Origin: Bacteroides faecichinchillae JCM 17102
GTDB taxonomy: Bacteria > Bacteroidota > Bacteroidia > Bacteroidales > Bacteroidaceae
DNA: 64,000 nucleotides
Assembly: GCF_000614145.1 (NCBI RefSeq)
Contig: NZ_BAKK01000019.1
Coordinates: forward strand, 1 to 64,000
Direction of reading: 5' to 3'
Shown one piece after another: positions 58,110 to 64,000 of the stretch (position 1 is the stretch's first letter; every line of letters begins with the position of its first letter). The translations under genes and the position numbers were made by a program. The notes under the pieces were generated by a model. That model made no database searches. It saw only the letters and a list, made by a program, of their open reading frames with translations, and was not told the DNA's origin.

Positions 58110-59735
58110 ATGAGGAAAAAAATGAGAATACATATTTGGGGCATCGGTTTACTAGCTTTTCTATTGGGAGCTTGTATTGAAAATGATATTCCTTATCCCT
58201 ATATTCCGGGTGAAATTCAAGAGTTTGAAATAGAAGGGCAGACTGAGGATACAAAGATTGATGCAACCAAACGTACCGTTGTACTTACTGTGGACGAGTT
58301 GGTGGAACTGGAAGAATTGAAAGTCACAAAGTTGGTGGCTAATTCTGAAGCAAAAATTCTTCCGGATGAAGCTGTTTGCGCTTCTGCCAAGCAGTTTCCT
58401 GATTTTAGTTTTACCTCTTTGAGTGATTTGCCCAGTAATGCCAATACAAAGATAAACTTCACGAATCCGGTTAAGATTCTATTACGTACTTATCAGGATT
58501 ATCCGTGGACTGTTACGGTCAATCAAGTGATTAACCGTACTATAAATGTAGAAAATCAGGTAGGACAGCCAGTTATAGATGAACTGAACCATATTGTCTT
58601 GATCTATGTGTCAGCTTCTCAATCGCTGAAAGATGTGAAGATTAACGCATTGGAATAAGGAGGACGCAATGGGAGATTAGTGCCTGACCCAAGCGGTGTG
58701 AAGGATTTCAGACGTCCGCAACAGTTTGCTGTTTATCGCGGAGAAAAATATCTTGGTTTGTGGACTGTGGATGTTGTCCAAACTGAGACTACTTCTTCTG
58801 TTGGAGAGGTGGAGATCTGGGCGAAAAAAGCAATTGTGAGCGGTGGAGTGAAAGCTGGGAGTACGCCTATCATTGAATATAAGAAAGCGTTGGATAGCAG
58901 TTGGAGTCAGTTAGACGCATCTGCTGTAAATATGTTAAGTGCTACTTCCTTTAAAGCAACGATTGCAGGTTTGGAGGACGGTACGGTTTATCAGTGGCGC
59001 ATTTTAGTAGATGGTGCTGCCGGCAGTGTGGCATCTTTTACTACAGAGAAGATAACAGTGGTTCCCAATCTAAACTTCGATACTTGGATACAGAGTGGAA
59101 AGAACTGGTTTGCAAATTCGATTGCTGATGATTATGAAGCTGCCGGAGCCTATTGGGCTACGGGAAATGAGGGTGTTACTTCTTCTTTGGCTGGTGGCAA
59201 TGATCCTATTACTGTTCCGGTAGAAGGAAGTGACGCTTACAAAGGAAAAGCTGCCCGTTTACGTAGTATTACCGGAGTTACCTTGGTTGGTGCTGCAGCA
59301 GGTAATCTATTTATTGGGAAGTATAAAACGAATATGATGAAACCTTCTGCCAGTGTCACTTTTGGACGGCCTTATACGGGTGCGCGTCCCACAAAGATGA
59401 CGGGATATTATAAGTATAAGCCTGAACCGATAAATAATGGAGGAAGCATTCCGGGTACTTTGACCAAAGACCAATGCCATATATATATAAAATTATGGGA
59501 TACTGCGGGCAATGAATTTGCTTATGGGGAGTTTGTTGGTTCGGTAGAAGTAACATCATATACTAAATTTACAATTGATATTGATTATAAGAATTTGAAT
59601 GCTCGTCCTGCTGCCATGACTATTGTAGCTACATCCAGTCGTTACGGTGGAGAATTTGAAGGAGCTAAAGTCGTTGGGCAAGTTGGGCACGGCAGTACTC
59701 TTTATGTAGATGAATTTGAATTGTTATATGAATAG
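58110..59735 (+). CDS. PCMD-domain lipoprotein 5, interrupted by in-frame TAA at 58656
   Basis: Start at 58110 (MRKKMRIHIWG) with lipobox LLGAC (Cys22). An unnamed N-terminal beta domain (about residues 25-200) runs into TAA at 58656-58658. The same frame continues GGRNGRLVPDPSGVKDFRRP and through a complete PCMD jelly-roll (NLNFDTWIQSGKNWFAN to GSTLYVDEFELLYE). Since both halves share one frame, this is a point change to a stop rather than a frameshift. Without it the product is about 540 residues. A GTG at 58680 could start the second half, but it has no signal peptide. The downstream gene overlaps the stop by 8 bases. Confidence 0.75.
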
Positions 59736-61874
59736 AAGAATAAGGATAAAAGCTTTACATATAAGTTGTTTAGTCATTTTGTTTTTCGTGATTTCATGTC
59801 AGAGGGAGGAATTGATTTCTGAAAGCGGAAATCTGTCTATTACTCTAACGGATGGAGAAGCAGCTCTAAAAGTTCGTTCTTTACCGGATTTATCAGTTGA
59901 GACGGCAGGGCAATTTATTATTAAGATGCAAAATCTCGAGAAAGATAAAGTTGTTTTTGATAATACTCTTTCTGCTTTTAACGTTTCTGCACCTCATTTG
60001 TTTATGGCGGGGCAGTATGAAGTGGTAGCTTCGTATGGGACAAATCCGGAACTTGCATTGGATGCTCCTTATTATACGTCGAAAACGATTGCGTTTGATA
60101 TAGAATCCGGTAAGACGAAGGAATTGACGATTCCTTGTTTTGTTGGCAATTCTTTAGCTTCTTTCAAATTTGGAAATCAGGATAAACTTGAGAAAGTTTT
60201 GAGGGATTATTATATAGAATTAGTGGTAGGTGACCAATCTGTGGTTTGGCATCCGGGTGATATAGAGAATCCTTATTTCAAGGCAGGTTCCACGGTTGAA
60301 CTTTATTTGAAAGGAACGTGGATAGAGAATAATAAAGGGTATAGCAAGAACTTTGCTGTAATCATGCCGGCGCAGAAAGGTAAAAACTATGTGTATACGC
60401 TCAATATAGATACATCCAATATGACAGGTGTGATTTTTGATTTACAGATTGAACCTCTGTTGAAACGGTTACGGTGAATGAAACTGTCCCCCAAGAGTGG
60501 TTACCAAAGCCTAAAGTAGAAGCAATCGGATTTGATGATTCTAATACATTGACATATGTAGAAACGGCTGATGCAGCTACAGCTAAAATTGCCTATAAAG
60601 CTGTACGTCCGGTAGAAGATGTTGAGTTTACTTTGAATTTTGAAGATGAGAAGCTTTCTTCACTGAATAAAACGTATTTATTGTCTACGCTTACAATAGA
60701 CGAACGTACTTCATTGGAAGCTGTGAATATTATTTTGCCAACTTTGAATATGGTAGAGGGTGTATTGGATTTATCTGCAATGACTGCTAACTTACTGGCA
60801 AAGAATGAAGGCGATGTAAATAACCTAATTGGTGTAAAGGTAAAGGCCAACGGAAGATGGAGTGAAGAAAAAACGTATACAATAAGGACTTTAAAACCTG
60901 AGTTTGCAGTATCAGTTTATCCGGGCAATATCTGGACTAAAGAATTAACGGCTAATCCACTTATGGCAACCGATATAAAAACAGGAAATATTGATAAAAT
61001 TGTAACTGACGTTCAATATCAATTTAGTACAGATGGTAATTCATGGATTCCTTTGCTTTCAGATTTGCGTAAAGAGGGACTTGCTTCCGGAACAACATAC
61101 TATGTACGGGCTTTGTATCGTGATGAATTAACTAGTGGTGTTACAGAGGTAAGGACATATGAGGCTCTTACTATACCCAATGCTTCTTTGGATGATGGGT
61201 ATGATACTACCAATCCTAAAAGTAAAAATCCGCTTTATACATTTCAGGGTGGATGGATTGGAACCAGAAATCCATTGACTTGTCATACTAACGGTGTGAA
61301 TGCTTTTTATGTTTCAAAATCGAGTACTCTTCCTATTTCTGATAATGGAAGTACGGTAGCACACATGATGACAATAGGGTGGGGAGCCGGAAACTCTTGT
61401 AGTTTTGGGAACAAAAGTGGTAGTATCATAAATAACATTTCAGCTGGTATTGTTTGTGTGGGAGAATATAGCGCTTCTGAAGATTCTGTTTATGGTAAAG
61501 CGGCATATATCCGTCCTACCAGTCTATCTTTTGTATATAAAGCCTCTCCCTACAATGGAGATGAATATCAGGTAGAGGCTTATTTGGAGAATATAACTGA
61601 TGGTAAGGTTGTAGTGATAGGAAAAGCCTTTCTGAAATCCGGCATTGCTTATTCTTCTTATCAAACAGAAACTCTGTCTTTTGATTATGATCCGACTCAG
61701 GAACGTTTACCTATCTCTCATTTGAGAATAATATTTAAAGCGGGAACGAAAGAAGATAAGGATCATTTGGAAGATAAGTTTACTAAGGAAGGAAGTGGAT
61801 CTGTCTATTCTAACTATTATATCAGAGGTAGCCAATTTTGGCTCGATTCTTTTGAATTGCATTACGATAAATAA
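59728..61874 (+). CDS. DUF4493 plus PCMD-like lipoprotein 6 (frameshift near 60457)
   Basis: Start at 59728 (MNRRIRIKALHISC) overlaps the previous stop (ATGAATAG). Lipobox VISC gives Cys24. The DUF4493 unit covers about residues 28-245. One base is missing in gaacctctgttg; restored, it reads IEPPVETVTVNETVPQEWLP and the frame runs on. The middle has Ig-like segments, and the C-terminal jelly-roll (IPNASLDDGYDTT, PLYTFQGGWIGTRNP, MMTIGWGAGNSCSFG, SQFWLDSFELHYDK) is a more distant PCMD relative. Total about 715 residues. Confidence 0.8.
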
Positions 61875-61876
61875 AT

Positions 61877-62551
61877 ATGAAACAGATTTATATTATTATA
61901 ATCTTCTTATTGGTAAGTTTTTCTTTTGTATCTTGTAGTGAAGAGCAACATTATACCAATAAGTCTTTCGGATATTTTTCTATTTCGAACCTTTTCTTGA
62001 GTTGCGATGAAGAGGTTCATCCTTTGGTTCGTGCCGTGGATACATCTCTTCAGTTACAGATCTGTCAAGGGGGAGAAATCATAAAGGATTATGCTCCTGG
62101 AGAAGATTTATCGAAACGTATTGTGCTTCCAGTAGGGGAGTATACATTAAAAACTTTTACTCCAGATCAATCGGAGGCGGTTAATGGTCAAATAGGTGTA
62201 CCTGTTTATGAAATAATTTCTTCCTTTGAAGTAAGGGAAGGAGATATAACTAGTATTTCTTTGGTTGTTCCACAAGTCAATGTAGGAGTTTGTGTTAATG
62301 TATCAGATGAATTTAAGGTGAATTTTCATAATTTATCTGTTACCATAGCTTCTGTGACTGGACGTTCGATTGTTATTTCAGATATAGATACTTTGTCTCC
62401 GTATTATTATTTTGCTATTCCTTCTGACGGAAAACTAAAATATACTGTAACGGCTTACAATGCAGATGAAGAAGAAATGACTTTAACAAAAGAAATAGTG
62501 GACATTGTTTCGGCTAAGAATTACTCCATTCATCTGGATTTGTCTAATTGA
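61877..62551 (+). CDS. DUF4493 lipoprotein 7
   Basis: 224 residues. Lipobox FVSC (Cys20). A single diverged DUF4493 unit: FGYFSISNLFLSCDE, KRIVLPVGEYTLKTF, VPVYEIISSFEVREGD, VNVGVCVNVSDEFKVNF. No extra C-terminal domain. Starts two bases after the stop of gene 6, and a terminator follows about 65 bases downstream, closing the operon. Confidence 0.78.
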   Translation: MKQIYIIIIFLLVSFSFVSCSEEQHYTNKSFGYFSISNLFLSCDEEVHPLVRAVDTSLQLQICQGGEIIKDYAPGEDLSKRIVLPVGEYTLKTFTPDQSEAVNGQIGVPVYEIISSFEVREGDITSISLVVPQVNVGVCVNVSDEFKVNFHNLSVTIASVTGRSIVISDIDTLSPYYYFAIPSDGKLKYTVTAYNADEEEMTLTKEIVDIVSAKNYSIHLDLSN

Positions 62552-62615
62552 ATTTGATTATTACAGGAGTAAAAGAAATACAGATTATAGAAAAATAAAG
62601 ATTTGTTGTAATCTA

Positions 62616-62667
62616 AACAGTGTTAGCAAAGTAAGTGAAATTATTCTTTGTTGACACTGTTTTTTTA
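62616..62667 (+). terminator. Terminator of the DUF4493/PCMD operon
   Basis: Stem aacagtgttagcaaag and ctttgttgacactgtt with two G-U-type mismatches, followed by seven T. The rest of 62552-62924 shows no gene. Confidence 0.8.
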
Positions 62668-62901
62668 TATTTCCGAATTCTTAGAAAAACAGTTGGTTTA
62701 TTTAATTCTAATATGTTGCTTTGTCAATAGTTGTATATCTGTAATAAATAACTGTTTTATTTAGGTTTGCAATTACCGGAATATCTCTTGACCGACTATT
62801 GCACTTCTTTTTTCTAATTGATTATCATTTTATATCCAGAGACTTAAGGTTTCCGAAGTGAACTAAATATTTTGGATCTATTAAATCAAAATAAATTCCT
62901 G

Positions 62902-62932
62902 ATTGTTCATTATTATAAAAGTGCTATTTTTG
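62902..62932 (+). promoter_or_regulatory. Promoter of the M48 protease gene
   Basis: ATTG (62902-62905, one mismatch to TTTG) and TATTTTTG (62925-62932) with a 19-base spacer. The in-frame ATG at 62938 is too close to the promoter to be plausible, so the ATG at 62970 is preferred. Confidence 0.6.
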
Positions 62933-62969
62933 TTTAATGAAAAAAGGGTATTACTATAATAATATAATT

Positions 62970-63849
62970 ATGAAAAAAGGAATTGTTGCTGTTTCTATGC
63001 TTTTGTTATTATCCGGATGCAGTAGCGTCGCTTTGACAGGACGTAAACAACTGCTACTGGTCTCTGATTCTGAAGTCATGAGCTTGAGTAATTCAAGTTT
63101 TCAGGATTATATGAAAACTGCGAAAGCCTCTACAAATGTGGCAAATACTGCGATGGTTGTCCGGGTAGGTAAGCGAATAGCCAATGCAGTAGAGACATAT
63201 CTGCGTAATAACGGTATGGCTGATCAGATTCAGAATTTTGCCTGGGAGTTTCATCTGGTGCAAGATAAAGAACCGAATGCTTTCTGTATGCCGGGTGGAA
63301 AGATTGTGGTTAATGAGGGTATTTTACCTTATACCCAAACAGAAGAAGGACTTGCCATTGTCTTGGGGCATGAAGTTGGTCATGCTGTAGCCAAACATTC
63401 TGCTGAACGGCTGAGCCAGCAAATGGTGGTTCTTATGGCGGGCAAATATTAAATGGAGTGCTTTCTAGCAAATCTACTGCTACACAAGTTTTGGCACAAC
63501 AGGTTTACGGATTGGGAGCACAATATGGAGTGATGTTGCCCTATTCTCGTAAAAATGAAAGTGAGGCTGATCATCTAGGTTGGTGTTTGCTGCAATGGCA
63601 GGATATAATCCGGAAGCAGCTATAGGTTTTTGGCAACGTATGGCTTCAGCGGGAGCACAAAAAATACCGGAGTTTATGAGTACTCACCCTTCGGATGTAT
63701 CTCGTATCAACAATATAAAGAAATTAATACCAGAGGCAATGAAATATTACAAAACGGGGCAAACACAACTGCCGGGGCAGTCACAAAAGCAAACTTCCGG
63801 AAAATCTTCCGATCAACAGCCCTATCGCTTTGAGAAAGTAACGAAATAA
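62970..63849 (+). CDS. M48-family metalloprotease lipoprotein (frameshifts near 63437 and 63582)
   Basis: Periplasmic or outer-membrane zinc protease of the BepA/LoiP kind. Lipobox LLSGC gives Cys17. The zinc motif is HEVGH in LGHEVGHAVAKHSAERLS, and the third ligand lies in RKNESEADHLG. C-terminal STHPSDVSRINNIKKL matches the family. One base is missing at tcttatggcggg (restored: LMGGQILNGVLSSK) and one at ctaggttggtg (restored: DHLGLVFAAMAGYNPEA). The joined protein is about 293 residues. Convergent with the second glutamate dehydrogenase gene. Confidence 0.88.
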
Positions 63850-63857
63850 GAGATATG

Positions 63858-63896
63858 AAAATCCCCGCCTTCCTAAAAAGAAAGAACGGGGATTTA
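63858..63896. terminator. Hairpin between the M48 and second glutamate dehydrogenase genes
   Basis: Inverted repeat aaatccccg (63859-63867) and cggggattt (63887-63895) between convergent stop codons. Confidence 0.75.
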
Positions 63897-63931
63897 TTAA
63901 CTATAGCTTACTAAATTTGTATTGCGGCTGA

Positions 63932-64000
63932 TTATAAAATACCTTGTGCCATCATTGCTTTTGCAACCTTCATGAAGCCGGCTACGTTAGCACCCTTCAC
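63932..64000 (-). CDS. Second glutamate dehydrogenase, C-terminal end only
   Basis: Reading leftward from the window edge, the last 22 codons are VKGANVAGFMKVAKAMMAQG then IL and TAA at 63934-63932. They match the end of the glutamate dehydrogenase at 46254-47591 (VKGANIAGFMKVAHAMMGQG). The gene continues beyond the window. Confidence 0.9.
   Translation of the reverse strand: MKGANVAGFMKVAKAMMAQGIL

Noticed and set aside
58658..58680. AAGGAGG as a genuine Shine-Dalgarno site for a separate downstream gene
   Set aside because: Bacteroides rarely rely on such sites. The GTG product would lack a signal peptide, and the frame continues directly from the upstream half.
8341..64000. Numerous opposite-strand ORFs of 60-170 codons inside nrdD, SusC, SusD, GDH and other genes
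   Set aside because: They lie wholly within well-supported genes, lack signal or family motifs, and recur at the same places in both duplicated operons as shadows of the coding frame.
1..64000. CRISPR arrays, tRNA or rRNA genes, insertion sequences
   Set aside because: No regularly spaced repeats, cloverleaf-like sequences, or transposase ORFs with terminal inverted repeats were found by reading both strands.

Overview
The window is chromosomal DNA from a Bacteroides species, of the B. thetaiotaomicron/ovatus type at genus-level resolution. Evidence: SusC/SusD pairs, DUF4493/PCMD lipoproteins, lipoboxes without strong Shine-Dalgarno sites, and promoters of the Bacteroides form (TTTG, about 20 bases, TAnnTTTG). 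No tRNA, rRNA, CRISPR array or intact insertion sequence was seen.

Layout. 0-3.5 kb: 2-aminoethylphosphonate degradation operon (putative transporter, phnX, phnW). 3.8-5.2 kb: 14-TM-type MFS exporter. 5.3-8.5 kb: anaerobic ribonucleotide reductase nrdD-nrdG behind a cobalamin riboswitch. 8.8-25.3 kb: two tandem, highly similar four-gene operons (IPT/NHL lipoprotein, SusC, SusD, DUF1735-type lipoprotein), each with its own promoter, long leader and terminator. A decayed second copy of the nrdD leader lies beyond the second operon, at about 25.57-25.9 kb. 25.9-27.2 kb: gene remnants, including a BT4734/VirE_N-type relic. 27.6-36.9 kb: TonB-linked beta-barrel receptor, PAQR/hemolysin III protein, and three paralogous DUF3857/transglutaminase-fold proteins, two of which lack the catalytic residues. 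37-46 kb: ddh, ruvA, a DUF3843-like gene, a 45-residue basic ORF, a GH43-like lipoprotein, a small lipoprotein, CCA-adding enzyme, and an M24 peptidase. 46-53 kb: glutamate dehydrogenase, S9 prolyl oligopeptidase, and a large receiver-like/PEP-pyruvate-binding protein. 53.4-62.6 kb: seven-gene operon of DUF4493/PCMD lipoproteins plus one outer-membrane barrel. 62.9-64 kb: M48 lipoprotein protease and the end of a second glutamate dehydrogenase.

Sequence quality matters here. I count 17 frameshifts, and every one is repaired by adding one base (two bases in one case). They hit unrelated genes, including the normally essential CCA-adding enzyme. In the duplicated operons each broken site is intact in the other copy. 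I therefore treat most interruptions as deletion-type sequencing or assembly errors and annotate those genes as whole, naming the site of each break. Two in-frame stops (26367 and 58656) do not fit that pattern.

The regions most worth a second look are the DUF4493/PCMD operon, the duplicated SusCD operons with the relic nrdD leader, the catalytically dead transglutaminase-fold paralogs, and the receiver-like/ATP-grasp fusion.
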